Source: Mucilaginibacter cryoferens
GTDB taxonomy: Bacteria > Bacteroidota > Bacteroidia > Sphingobacteriales > Sphingobacteriaceae
DNA length: 64,000 nucleotides
Assembly: GCF_014205845.1 (NCBI RefSeq)
Contig: NZ_JACHCR010000016.1
Span: forward strand, 1-64,000
Reading direction: 5' to 3'
Of this stretch, positions 53,549 through 62,675 are shown piece after piece. Position numbers and translations under genes: made by a program. A model generated the notes under the pieces. The model did not search any database and had not been told where the DNA came from. It worked only from the letters and a program-made list of their open reading frames with translations. The first letter of the stretch is position 1, and the number at the start of each line of letters is the position of its first letter.

Positions 53549-53740
53549 TCACATCAATTCCCCATCCTTATGCTCGTGATAGGTTTTATAGGCTAAAAAA
53601 TATAAAAACAAAGCGGGCAACGCGTTTAGCAGTATTCCTTTAGCGCTTACATCCGGATAGGTAATGATAATCTGTATAATTAGCAGTAACAAAGCAACAG
53701 ATCCACCTATAATAAACAGGTTACGAAATTTGGGATTCAT
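53549..53740 (-). CDS. Small two-helix membrane protein
   Basis: A 63-aa protein with helices at about 6-27 (NLFIIGGSVALLLLIIQIII) and 34-52 (ILLNALPALFLYFLAYKTY) and a charged C-terminus EHKDGELM. No family recognised. It stands 20 bp upstream of the DUF3784-like gene, which supports it being real as the first gene of a three-gene unit. Confidence 0.6.
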   Translation of the reverse strand: MNPKFRNLFIIGGSVALLLLIIQIIITYPDVSAKGILLNALPALFLYFLAYKTYHEHKDGELM

Positions 53741-53762
53741 AGGCAGGTAAATCTATAATTAA

Positions 53763-53809
53763 ATATTAACCATTTCCTTAAACGTAAAAGTTTAGGAAAT
53801 GGTTAATAT
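53763..53809 (-). terminator. 20-bp hairpin after glgB
   Basis: ATATTAACCATTTCCT(T)AAAC (53763-53783) pairs with its complement at 53790-53809, apart from one extra T, around a 6-nt loop. The stem is AT-rich and followed by TTTAATTATA on the minus strand. It probably separates glgB from the small membrane protein operon. Confidence 0.55.
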
Positions 53810-53830
53810 ACTTATAGATATTTTATAATA

Positions 53831-56038
53831 TTATCGTTTTAACTCATATTTGGCCGGAGCATCTGGCACTCTTTTAAATACGGTAGCAGCCAAAGGAGGA
53901 ATAGTTATGCTGATAGAATTATCCTTACCATGCCATTTTTCGGTGTTGGTATTTACCGCATCGTAATTGATGATGCCGCTGCCCCAGAATTTCTTCTCGT
54001 CTGAGTTAAACACCTCCTGCCATTTACCGGCTGATGGTACGCCTATACGATAGTTATAACGCGGTACAGGTGTCATATTCAGAATGATAACCAGATCGTC
54101 CTTACTGCTATGGCCCATGCGGCTGTAAACCAAAATAGAATCGTTGGCATTACCACCGTCTATCCATTCAAAACCGGTAAAATCAAACGCCTTTTCATAT
54201 AAAGCCGGCTCATCTTTGTACAAATGATTGAGCGCTTTTACTGTTTCAGATATCCCCTGATGGTTGGCATACCCCAGTAAATGCCATTGTAACGACTGGC
54301 TGAAATCCCATTCATCACCCTGGCCAAATTCGGCACCCTGAAATAATAATTTTGTGCCCGGGTGGGTAAACATATAAGCATACATCAGGCGCAGGTTAGC
54401 AAATTGCTGCCATTCATCGCCCGGCATTTTACGCAGCATACTCCCTTTGCCATAAACTACCTCATCGTGCGAGAAAGGCAGCATAAAGTTTTCGGTAAAG
54501 GCGTATATGGTACTAAACGTGATCTCGTTGTGATGATATTTACGGTGTATAGGATCTTCGTGAAAGTAATCAATAGTATCGTGCATCCAACCCATCATCC
54601 ATTTCATTCCAAAACCTAGTCCGCCTAAATAAACCGGGCGACTAACGCCTGTAAACGAGGTCGATTCCTCGGCAATGGTTTGGGTTGATGGGAAGTGACT
54701 GTAAACCGCTTCGTTAAATTCTTTAAGGAATGATATGGCTTCCAGGTTCTCATTACCACCGTATATGTTAGGTTCCCACTCGCCATGTTTGCGGGAGTAA
54801 TCCAGGTACAGCATCGAGGCTACCGCATCTACACGTAAACCATCGGCATGATACCTTTCCATCCAAAACAACGCGTTGCTGATTAAAAAGGCCCTTACCT
54901 CGTTGCGGCCGTAGTTAAATATGTACGATTTCCAATCGGGATGGAAACCTTTGCGCATATCTTCATGTTCGTAAAGGTGTGTACCATCAAATTTATACAA
55001 CGCGTGAATATCGCCCGGAAAATGCGAAGGCACCCAATCCAGTATCACACCGATACCGGCTTTGTGAAATTCCTCTATCAGGTACATCAATTCCTGCGGA
55101 GAGCCATAGCGGGAGGCCGCGGCAAAATAGCCCGAGATCTGGTAACCCCAGCTTGGATAGTAAGGGTGCTCCATTATTGGCATAAACTCTACATGTGTAA
55201 AGCCCATTTCCTTAACATAGGGCACCATCTTATGCGCCAGTTGGGTATAGGTTAAAAACTCATCAGGGCTTTCTACATTGCGCGCCCAGGAGCCTAAATG
55301 TACTTCGTAAACACTGTATGGCTTATCAAGGGCGTTATGTTGGTAGCGGTTGGCCATCCAGTCGCCATCGCTCCATTCATAATAGGTATCGGCAACTATA
55401 GATGCTGTGCTTGGCGGTACTTCCCAACGCAGGGCAAACGGATCGGCCTTTTCCAGGTCTTCGCCGGTTGATGACTTTATGTAATATTTATATGTTTCAC
55501 CAACGCCTATATTGGGGATAAAACCTTCCCAAATACCAGACGAATCCCAACGGGCGTTTAAGCTGTGCGAACCCCGGTTCCAGCCGTTAAAATTTGCTAT
55601 AACGGCAACATATTGTGCATTTGGAGCCCAAACTGCAAAATAGGTGCCCACCACACCGTTAAACTCAACCACATGCGATCCAAACTTTTCGTAAAGCTTA
55701 AAGTGCTTGCCCGATTTAAATAAACTGATATCAAAATCGGTAAAACGGCTATAAGGCTCAACCGCTTTAAATGTTACAGGCGTTGGAGTATTTACAACTT
55801 CGGCCACCTTTGCTTTAACAGATTTTGTTTTTAGAACCGGCGCTTCTTCTGTTGAAACAGCTTTTGCTTTAACCGTTTTTTTTACTGTAGCAGCCTCGGG
55901 TTCGGTTTTAACCACCTTTGCCTTAGCAACTTTTTCTGGTGCAGTAGCCGCAACTGGTTTGGCTTTTGCCACTTTCTTCTCTTTTACAGGCTTTGCTTCC
56001 GGTAGCGGGGATTCGGTTTCTTTTTTTTGTTTGGCCAT
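53831..56038 (-). CDS. glgB: 1,4-alpha-glucan branching enzyme with Lys/Ala-rich N-terminal extension
   Basis: I chose the ATG at 56038 (735 aa). Residues 1 to ~85 are low-complexity, with repeated KAK, VKAK and KTV words like a histone H1 tail. CBM48 follows (FAVWAPNAQYVAVIANFNGW), then the GH13 barrel: DWVPSHFPGDIH, GLRVDAVASMLY with the nucleophile Asp, TIAEESTSFTG with the acid/base Glu, PFSHDEVVYGKGSM with the third acid, and the C-terminal beta domain. It forms alpha-1,6 branches in glycogen. The usual length is 630-670 aa, so the extension is unusual. No other glg gene is next to it. Confidence 0.93.
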   Translation of the reverse strand: MAKQKKETESPLPEAKPVKEKKVAKAKPVAATAPEKVAKAKVVKTEPEAATVKKTVKAKAVSTEEAPVLKTKSVKAKVAEVVNTPTPVTFKAVEPYSRFTDFDISLFKSGKHFKLYEKFGSHVVEFNGVVGTYFAVWAPNAQYVAVIANFNGWNRGSHSLNARWDSSGIWEGFIPNIGVGETYKYYIKSSTGEDLEKADPFALRWEVPPSTASIVADTYYEWSDGDWMANRYQHNALDKPYSVYEVHLGSWARNVESPDEFLTYTQLAHKMVPYVKEMGFTHVEFMPIMEHPYYPSWGYQISGYFAAASRYGSPQELMYLIEEFHKAGIGVILDWVPSHFPGDIHALYKFDGTHLYEHEDMRKGFHPDWKSYIFNYGRNEVRAFLISNALFWMERYHADGLRVDAVASMLYLDYSRKHGEWEPNIYGGNENLEAISFLKEFNEAVYSHFPSTQTIAEESTSFTGVSRPVYLGGLGFGMKWMMGWMHDTIDYFHEDPIHRKYHHNEITFSTIYAFTENFMLPFSHDEVVYGKGSMLRKMPGDEWQQFANLRLMYAYMFTHPGTKLLFQGAEFGQGDEWDFSQSLQWHLLGYANHQGISETVKALNHLYKDEPALYEKAFDFTGFEWIDGGNANDSILVYSRMGHSSKDDLVIILNMTPVPRYNYRIGVPSAGKWQEVFNSDEKKFWGSGIINYDAVNTNTEKWHGKDNSISITIPPLAATVFKRVPDAPAKYELKR

Positions 56039-56107
56039 GATATAGATAACCTGTAAGGGTTTGTAAGAATAACCCAAATTACAGGATTGAGTTTTGGTTT
56101 ATATTAT

Positions 56108-56115
56108 CAAATATA
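56108..56115 (-). promoter_or_regulatory. TATATTTG promoter element (-7) of glgB
   Basis: A perfect TAnnTTTG on the minus strand, 70-77 bp upstream of the glgB ATG; no TTG at the right distance. The rest of the 336-bp gap 56039-56374 is AT-rich with AACAATCAACAAGTTAAC words, plus the GH31 terminator. Confidence 0.35.
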
Positions 56116-56331
56116 ACAGGATTATGAGATTATGCAGGATTTATTTTGGACGAGAATCAAGAAGTTAGCATCTAAAATTAACACATTAACCGGGCATCAA
56201 AAAGGTATTGTGTTGCGCAACAAGCGAAACAGTAAAAAACAACATCTAATTAACAATCAACAAGTTAACAATTTCCATATTTTACAAAGCGCAACAAAAC
56301 TGCAACAGTCCGGCTTTTTTATACATCTATG

Positions 56332-56367
56332 GCGCATAAAAAAAGCCGCCCTTTAGCGGGCGGCTCT
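56332..56367 (-). terminator. Intrinsic terminator after GH31 (56375)
   Basis: AGCCGCCC (56344-56351) pairs with GGGCGGCT (56358-56365); on the minus strand a T7 run follows. Confidence 0.85.
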
Positions 56368-56374
56368 CATTTTG

Positions 56375-58849
56375 TTATTTTGTGATCTCTATCTGCTTAA
56401 ACTTCTTGCTGTATTTAAACTCCATCGTACCATCGGCATTAACTATAAAATCGTTTACTGTTTTACCATCAACCGTTATTTTAGTTGGTTTAAATGGCAA
56501 GCCAATAATGTTAAAGTGATAGCCTTCGTAACGCGGGGTGTACAAACCTTCCATGCTTTGGCCAATGGTGAGATTTTTTGAATTTCCGTTTACTACAAAT
56601 TTTTTCTCGAGATAAATATCCTGTTCGTAAGCAAAGGTTTCGCCGTAATCTTCAAACAAGAACGAGTTTACTTCATAATCGGTATAGTAAACATTTAGTT
56701 TTACTTCTTCTATTTCCTTTTCTCCAACATACTGCATTACCGGGTATTCTGGTATTACCGAACCTGCCTTTACAAACAGCGGCATGGTTTCCAACGGGGT
56801 ATCTACAGTTACTTCTTTACCACCTTCAGACACTTCAAACGTCCAGTAATTGAACCATTTGCCTTTTGGCAAGTACACATTACGTTTAGTTTGGCCGGCT
56901 TCCATTACCGGGCAAACCAAAATTTTATCTCCATAGGTAAATTCGTCCTGGCGGAAGTGATTTAACAACACATCCTGTTCGTGCATTACTATCGGCCTTA
57001 AAATGGGGAAACCGTAACGGTGATGCTCCCAAAAAGTGGAGTACAAATAAGGGATAAGCCTGTAACGCAATTCAATAAATTTACGATTGATCTCGGTAAA
57101 AGGTGCGCCAAAGCTCCATGGCTCCCGCTCCTTGGTATCACCGGCAGAGTGCGCGCGCATAAATGGCGAGAAAGTGCCCAGCTGAATCCAGCGGGTAAAC
57201 AGTTCGCCATCGGGCTCGCCGCTAAAGCCGCCAATATCGGTACCACAAAAAGGTATGCCCGATACCGATAACCGCTGACATTGGATATTACCTAATTTAA
57301 GGTGCTCCCATGATGCCACGTTATCACCCGTCCACACAGATGAATAACGCTGCACGCCCGAGTAACCCGCCCTGGTAATGGTAAAAGGACGTTTATTTTT
57401 CATGATCTTACGCAAACCTTCGTAGGTTGAGCGTACCATTTGCATACCATAAACGTTATGCGCTTTACGGTGCGATCCGCGATGCCCGTCGTATTGGTGA
57501 CGCACATCATCGGGGAAAGTACCTGCCCCAAAAACGGCAGGCTCGTTCATATCGTTCCAAACACCGGCCACGCCCATCTCTACCAGTTCGTCAAACAAAC
57601 CGCCCCACCATTCACGTACTTCGGGGTTGGTAAAATCCGGAAACTGGCAACGGCCGGGCCATACGTGGCCTTCCATAAAGTAGTCGTCGCTGCGGCGGCA
57701 AAAATATCTTTTCTCCTTACCTTCTTTAAATACCCAGTAATTATCATCAACACGAATACCCGGATCAATAATTACCACCGTTTTAAAACCATCGGCAGCC
57801 AACTCGCTTATCATCTTCTTAGGGTCGGGAAAATACTTCCTGTTCCAGGTAAAGCAGCGGTAGCCATCCATGTAATCGATATCTAAATAGATACCATCGC
57901 ACGGAATTTTGTTTTCGCGAAAGCCTTTGGCAATTTTGCGCACCTTAGCCTCGGGGTAATAACTCCAGCGGCATTGGTGATAACCCAGCGCCCATAGCGG
58001 CGGCATAGGATGCGTACCTGTTAAAATGTGGTAATTTTTTACCACATCCATCATGTGCGGGCCATGGATATAATAGTACTGCAGTTCGCCGCCATCGGCC
58101 CAAAAACTGGTTTTGGTTTTGTCTTCGGCACCAAAATCAAACTGCGCTTTAAATGTATTATCAAAAAATATACCGTGCGCTATACCTTCATTTACACTGA
58201 TGTAAAAAGGGATGCTACGGTAAAGCGGGTCTTGGTTCCAGGCAAAAGAGTAGGCATCGGTGTTCCAGTTTTTAAGTCGTTTACCGCGCAGGTTAAGCTC
58301 GGTTGGCTTATCGCCCAGGCCGAAAAAGCTTTCGTCGGGTGCGCAGGTTTTGGTGCAAAATACGTAGTAACCGCCAAACTGTACATTCTCTTCCCAGTGC
58401 ATCGGCACGGCATCAGAACTGGTTAGGTGATTATTGGCATCAGAAAATGATATAAAGAAATCCTGTTTACGGATATGGCAATTTATCGATTTAGTTGCAA
58501 CACGAAACTCGCTGGCATCCTCATATAAAGTAAATGCGGCGGCCTTTTGCTCCAGCTTGGGCACGGCGTATGAGAACTCTTCCAAAAATACACTATGCGG
58601 CGCAAGCCTTACACGAATGATGTCGTCGGTAACAACTACAACTTCAACTTTGGCATCGCCATCGGTAAAATAAAACTTATTTCCTATCTGATCGGCGTGG
58701 TTTGGTACGCCAAGGTATTTTTTGATGATGGGCTTTATGCCATCGGCAGGATTATTAAGGTGATGAAACTCCTCTTCCTCTTCCAGCAAATTTTCTACTT
58801 CAACTACCTTACTGGTTAGTTCCTTTGGATTGGGCTTGTTACTTTCCAT
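56375..58849 (-). CDS. Glycoside hydrolase family 31, alpha-glucosidase
   Basis: An 824-aa enzyme without signal peptide, so cytosolic. N-terminal sandwich domain, barrel and C-terminal beta domains are in the usual order. The nucleophile is Asp433 in GVWNDMNEPAVF and the acid/base Asp509 in SSVWTGDNVASW. YLDIDYMDGYRCFTWN is the typical alpha-glucosidase substrate segment. It releases glucose from the non-reducing end of malto-oligosaccharides. A promoter-like TTG-N20-CATATTTG is upstream. It lies between glgB and the sugar transporter gene, all on the same strand. Confidence 0.93.
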   Translation of the reverse strand: MESNKPNPKELTSKVVEVENLLEEEEEFHHLNNPADGIKPIIKKYLGVPNHADQIGNKFYFTDGDAKVEVVVVTDDIIRVRLAPHSVFLEEFSYAVPKLEQKAAAFTLYEDASEFRVATKSINCHIRKQDFFISFSDANNHLTSSDAVPMHWEENVQFGGYYVFCTKTCAPDESFFGLGDKPTELNLRGKRLKNWNTDAYSFAWNQDPLYRSIPFYISVNEGIAHGIFFDNTFKAQFDFGAEDKTKTSFWADGGELQYYYIHGPHMMDVVKNYHILTGTHPMPPLWALGYHQCRWSYYPEAKVRKIAKGFRENKIPCDGIYLDIDYMDGYRCFTWNRKYFPDPKKMISELAADGFKTVVIIDPGIRVDDNYWVFKEGKEKRYFCRRSDDYFMEGHVWPGRCQFPDFTNPEVREWWGGLFDELVEMGVAGVWNDMNEPAVFGAGTFPDDVRHQYDGHRGSHRKAHNVYGMQMVRSTYEGLRKIMKNKRPFTITRAGYSGVQRYSSVWTGDNVASWEHLKLGNIQCQRLSVSGIPFCGTDIGGFSGEPDGELFTRWIQLGTFSPFMRAHSAGDTKEREPWSFGAPFTEINRKFIELRYRLIPYLYSTFWEHHRYGFPILRPIVMHEQDVLLNHFRQDEFTYGDKILVCPVMEAGQTKRNVYLPKGKWFNYWTFEVSEGGKEVTVDTPLETMPLFVKAGSVIPEYPVMQYVGEKEIEEVKLNVYYTDYEVNSFLFEDYGETFAYEQDIYLEKKFVVNGNSKNLTIGQSMEGLYTPRYEGYHFNIIGLPFKPTKITVDGKTVNDFIVNADGTMEFKYSKKFKQIEITK

Positions 58850-58873
58850 TCAAATTTTTTAATGGGGTTTCTA

Positions 58874-58904
58874 CAAATATGTATAATGTGTACTTACTAC
58901 GCAA
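58874..58904 (-). promoter_or_regulatory. Promoter-like element of GH31 (58849)
   Basis: On the minus strand TTG (58902-58904), a 20-nt spacer and CATATTTG (58874-58881), one mismatch from TAnnTTTG. Start site near 58868, leader about 20 nt. Confidence 0.5.
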
Positions 58905-58961
58905 TATACAACATTCGATTTGAGGAAAAATCATTAACTATGGCCGTTTTTAACGTTTTCT

Positions 58962-60323
58962 TCAATTAGATACCTCTATTATTTGAATTTTTTTACCATC
59001 CTGCACAAAAAACACCGTTATAGCTGCAATAAACATAAATATGCCGCCCATGATAAGGCCGTAAACCGACTCACTATTAAACAAATGTTTAATAATATAG
59101 CTGCTAAACAAACTGCTCACTATTTGTGGAAATGTAATGAAGAAGTTAAAAAGCCCCATATAAATCCCGATTTTTTTAGCCGGTATTGAGCTTGATAATA
59201 TAGCATAAGGCATTGCCAATATACTACCCCAAGCCAAACCTATACCCACCATTGGCAACAGTAACAGGTAGTGATTTTGGATAAAGAATATAGATACTAA
59301 ACCCAGCCCGCCCATAGCCAACGAAAAAGCGTGTGTTGTTTTACGGCTCAGTTTTTTTACGATAAATGGCAGCGACAAAGCGTACAATGCCGAAACACCG
59401 TTGTAAACACCAAACATAATGCCCACCCAGCTACTGGCATCATTAAAAGCCTTTGATGTAGTGTCTTTATCAGACAGGTGATATACATGCGTGGCAATTG
59501 CAGGGGTTGTCCATACCCACATAGAAAACAGCGCGAACCACGAGAAAAACTGTACCAGGCCCAATTGTTTCATGGTTTTTGGCATGTTTACCAGGTCGTT
59601 TATAAACTCCATGATGCCGCTTCTTTTAACTGTTTCTACATCGGGCTCGTGAAATTTGGCATATTCTTCGGGAGGATATTCGGTTGTTTTTACAACCGTC
59701 CACACAATACAGGCTATCAGAATAATACCACCTGCATAAAACGAGTATAATAAATTGTTGGGCACTATACCCGGAGCAGCTACCGAGTTAACACCAAACC
59801 AGTTGGTTAAAACCGACGGTAGAACCGACCCAATAATAGCGCCCACACCTATTAAACACGTTTGCATAGAGAAACCAGCAGTGTGCTGACTATCGGGCAA
59901 ATTATCGGCAACCAACGCGCGGAAAGGTTCCATCGCCACGTTAAAGGATGCATCCATCAGCATCAGCATACCCGCGCCAACAATTATAGGCGGAATTAAA
60001 AAAGCAAGCCCCGATGAATTGGGCAAAAAGCAAAGCGCCAAACCAGACAGTAACGCCCCCGTTAAAAAATAAGGGCGACGACGCCCTAAACGATTCCAGG
60101 TACGATCGCTGTAATGCCCAATTATGGGTTGAATGATCATCCCGGTTAATGGCGCAGCCAGCCAAAACAGCGATAAGTTGCCTACATCGGCGCCAAAGGT
60201 TTGCAGTATGCGGCTTGCGTACCCGGTTTGCAACGCGAAGCCAAACTGGATACCCAAAAAGCCAAAGCTCATGTTCCAGATCTGCCAGAAACTTAATCGT
60301 GGCTTTTGTAATACTTTATTCAT
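58962..60323 (-). CDS. MFS sugar transporter (SLC45/MalT-like, probable maltose/malto-oligosaccharide uptake)
   Basis: A 453-aa carrier with 12 predicted membrane helices. The start SFWQIWNMSFGFLGIQFGFALQ and the loop IIGHYSDRTWNRLGRRRPYFL are typical of the sucrose/maltose carrier group (GPH/SLC45-like). The central cytosolic loop PPEEYAKFHEPDVETVKR lies between helices 6 and 7. It would import maltose or maltodextrins by cation symport for the GH31, GH13 and GH65 enzymes beside it. The 550-bp gap upstream contains the 406-bp repeat element. The start codon is again part of a word-like repeat. Confidence 0.87.
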   Translation of the reverse strand: MNKVLQKPRLSFWQIWNMSFGFLGIQFGFALQTGYASRILQTFGADVGNLSLFWLAAPLTGMIIQPIIGHYSDRTWNRLGRRRPYFLTGALLSGLALCFLPNSSGLAFLIPPIIVGAGMLMLMDASFNVAMEPFRALVADNLPDSQHTAGFSMQTCLIGVGAIIGSVLPSVLTNWFGVNSVAAPGIVPNNLLYSFYAGGIILIACIVWTVVKTTEYPPEEYAKFHEPDVETVKRSGIMEFINDLVNMPKTMKQLGLVQFFSWFALFSMWVWTTPAIATHVYHLSDKDTTSKAFNDASSWVGIMFGVYNGVSALYALSLPFIVKKLSRKTTHAFSLAMGGLGLVSIFFIQNHYLLLLPMVGIGLAWGSILAMPYAILSSSIPAKKIGIYMGLFNFFITFPQIVSSLFSSYIIKHLFNSESVYGLIMGGIFMFIAAITVFFVQDGKKIQIIEVSN

Positions 60324-60355
60324 TGTTGGTTTATTGGTTCACTGGTTCATTAGTG
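60324..60355. repeat. Word-like repeat (TTGGTT/GGTTCA) at the MFS gene start
   Basis: ATTGTTGGTTTATTGGTTCA then CTGGTTCATTAGTGC directly upstream of the start codon, as at 38548-38578 for the ABC permease. Confidence 0.5.
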
Positions 60356-60407
60356 CAAAATGTTATTGCAATTACCTCAATGGCATCTAATAATGCCCCT
60401 CTCCCAT

Positions 60408-60813
60408 CGTCATTGCGAGGTACGAAGCAATCCCCGACTTACAGAGTAGCTGTGCAAATCCGCCCTGTAAGTCGGGGATTGCTTCGTCGTACCTCCTTAT
60501 AATGACATGCTTTTAAAGCATTGATTATCAGTATAGTTTTTTAAAGCTCCTAATGCCCAAGATACAATGAGGTGCCTTCATCATTTTTTCCCCTCTAGAG
60601 AGGGGGCGCGCCGGACTGAGCGTTGGCAGGGGTGTGTTCTACAGCGTTCTTTCGCGTGCATAAACACACCCCTCCGCCCCTCTCGAGAGGGGAATCGCAC
60701 AATCCCACCACTTTTTTAAATAAGACCTCATTATTATTTAGTCCTCAACCGCTCATTTGCAACCATGTCATAACTATTTTTTCCAGTCGAGCTGGTTGTT
60801 ACTCGCAATGACG
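60408..60813. repeat. 406-bp copy of the composite repeat element
   Basis: It begins CGTCATTGCGAG (60408-60419) and ends CTCGCAATGACG (60802-60813), the same termini as the 1,167-bp element. It has one palindromic unit (about 60408-60510, GAAGCAATCCCCGACTTACA ... TGTAAGTCGGGGATTGCTTC), then one arm nearly identical to the right arm at 44160-44461. A degenerate terminus-like ACTCGCAATAAC follows at about 60850. It lies between the amylase and transporter genes; the 60623-60811 ORF inside is repeat-derived. Confidence 0.9.
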
Positions 60814-60872
60814 GCCTTTTTTTAAGTCTTCCCGCTAAAACTGGTTCTAACTCGCAATAACATAGCGAAAAA

Positions 60873-62675
60873 TCAAAACTCCAGCATCAACCCACTACTT
60901 GCCCCTACAGTAACTTCCACACCGTTTTTAATATCATCGGTGTTAAATTTACTGCCGCTAAGCAGATCGGCAAATTGCTTTTTGCCGTTTAAGTTTAATT
61001 TCTGTAACAGGTCATCCGGAAGTTTTACGCTTGTTTTACGGGCATCCCGGTTAAAATTGGTTATTACTAATATACGCTGATTATTGGTATAACGCAGGTA
61101 TATGTACATCTTAGTATCAAAACCGGGCTGGTGCTCGTTAGCCATCATTAGCTCATAAAACGCGCCTGATTTTAACGCTTCGCTGTTGTGTACCGCGTTT
61201 AGTAATGTGCTATAAAAACCGCGTAGTTTCTTTTGATCATCAGATAATTTGCCACCATCATAAGCCCCCCCGTTTATCCATTTTTGATGCTCTGGTACAC
61301 CCCAATAATCAAATATAGAGCTGCGGCCATCGTTACCGCTAAAACCTTCGCTGCCGGCTCCCGGTTCGCCAACTTCCTGCCCAAAATATATCATTACCGG
61401 ACCGGTATTTAAGGTAGCGGTTACTATCATACCTGGTACAGCCAGCCACGGATTACCTGCAAAATCGGGCGATGCTATGCGCTGCTCATCGTGGTTTTCC
61501 ATAAAGCGCAGCATGTGCTCGTCTATACCTTTGCTATCGTGGTTCCAAACCGCGTTAATGCCCCAGGTATTGGTATGGTAATCGTTGCGGGTTAAGTTTC
61601 TTATGGTATCGTACAGGCCAACTTTATCGTACAGGTAATCAAAATGGCCTTTAAAAATATAATCGCTGTATTTGCCTTTGTCATACGCCTCGCCTATAAA
61701 AACGATGCCCGAGTGCTCTGCCTTCATTTTTGGGATCACCCAGCCCCAAAATTCAATGGGCACCATCTCCACCATATCGCAGCGAAAACCGTCGACACCT
61801 TTGGCAGTCCAGTATTTTAAAATATCGTAAATCTTGTTCCAAAGCGGTGGAATAGCATCAAAATGCCCGCGGCGGTTATCCATGTAATCAACGCCGTAGT
61901 TCAGTTTCATGGTCTCGAACCAATCATTAATAGATGGCGACGCGCTAAATACATCATTGCCGGTTGCTTTGGCCGGGTTTTCATCAAACTTACCATCCTT
62001 CAAGGGGCTTTTAAATTCGTCGCCACCGGGGTTATATCCACCCGGAACAACAAATGGCTGGCCCGGCATATAGTAAAAATCGTTTTGCGCACTAAAGCCT
62101 TTACTTTTATCATCGTCCTGCCCAAAATCTCGTACCCCGGCAGGTTTTACATCCGATGCATAGGTACGGGCAACGTGGTTGGGTACCAGGTCCATCAGTA
62201 CCTTTAAGCCATTGGCGTGGGTGCGCTTAATTAATTCCTCATATTCGCCAATGCGGTTTTTCACATCAACAGCCAAATCGGGATCTATATCGTAATAATC
62301 TTTAATGGCATATGGCGAACCTGCCCTACCCTTCACAATATCCGGATCATCTACCTTTATACCATAGGCCGAATAATCTGTCATGGTAGCATGCTCAATT
62401 ACGCCGGTATACCAAACATAGGTAAAGCCCATTTTTTTAATTTCGCTCAGGGCTTTATCATTAATATCGTTCAGTTTACCAACGCCGTTCTCTTCAATAG
62501 AGCCATTGGTTTTGTTGAGCGTTTTGGTGTTGCCAAACAGGCGGGGCAATAGTTGGTATATGATCAGCTTATGATCGGCTGTAGTTTGTTCCATTTTTCT
62601 TTTTTTGGGGTGATGCTGGGCAAAGCTATTTTGAAATGCCAGCGTTGTCAATAAAATAAATATTGCATTTTTCAT
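60873..62675 (-). CDS. Exported GH13 alpha-amylase-family protein
   Basis: I chose the ATG at 62675 (600 aa), which gives the signal peptide KNAIFILLTTLAFQNSFAQ. GH13 conserved regions are seen: MDLVPNHVA, GFRCDMVEMVP with the nucleophile Asp, FIGEAYDKGKY with the acid/base Glu, and FMENHDEQR with the third acid. A short C-terminal beta domain closes the protein. It probably cleaves starch or maltodextrin in the periplasm for uptake by the MFS carrier. The ATG overlaps the stop of the upstream membrane protein gene by one base (TAATG), a sign of coupled translation. Confidence 0.9.
   Translation of the reverse strand: MKNAIFILLTTLAFQNSFAQHHPKKRKMEQTTADHKLIIYQLLPRLFGNTKTLNKTNGSIEENGVGKLNDINDKALSEIKKMGFTYVWYTGVIEHATMTDYSAYGIKVDDPDIVKGRAGSPYAIKDYYDIDPDLAVDVKNRIGEYEELIKRTHANGLKVLMDLVPNHVARTYASDVKPAGVRDFGQDDDKSKGFSAQNDFYYMPGQPFVVPGGYNPGGDEFKSPLKDGKFDENPAKATGNDVFSASPSINDWFETMKLNYGVDYMDNRRGHFDAIPPLWNKIYDILKYWTAKGVDGFRCDMVEMVPIEFWGWVIPKMKAEHSGIVFIGEAYDKGKYSDYIFKGHFDYLYDKVGLYDTIRNLTRNDYHTNTWGINAVWNHDSKGIDEHMLRFMENHDEQRIASPDFAGNPWLAVPGMIVTATLNTGPVMIYFGQEVGEPGAGSEGFSGNDGRSSIFDYWGVPEHQKWINGGAYDGGKLSDDQKKLRGFYSTLLNAVHNSEALKSGAFYELMMANEHQPGFDTKMYIYLRYTNNQRILVITNFNRDARKTSVKLPDDLLQKLNLNGKKQFADLLSGSKFNTDDIKNGVEVTVGASSGLMLEF

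Noticed and set aside
60623-60811. 62-codon plus-strand ORF in the 406-bp element
   Set aside because: Repeat sequence read through, with the same LSRGESH-like peptide as the other arms.
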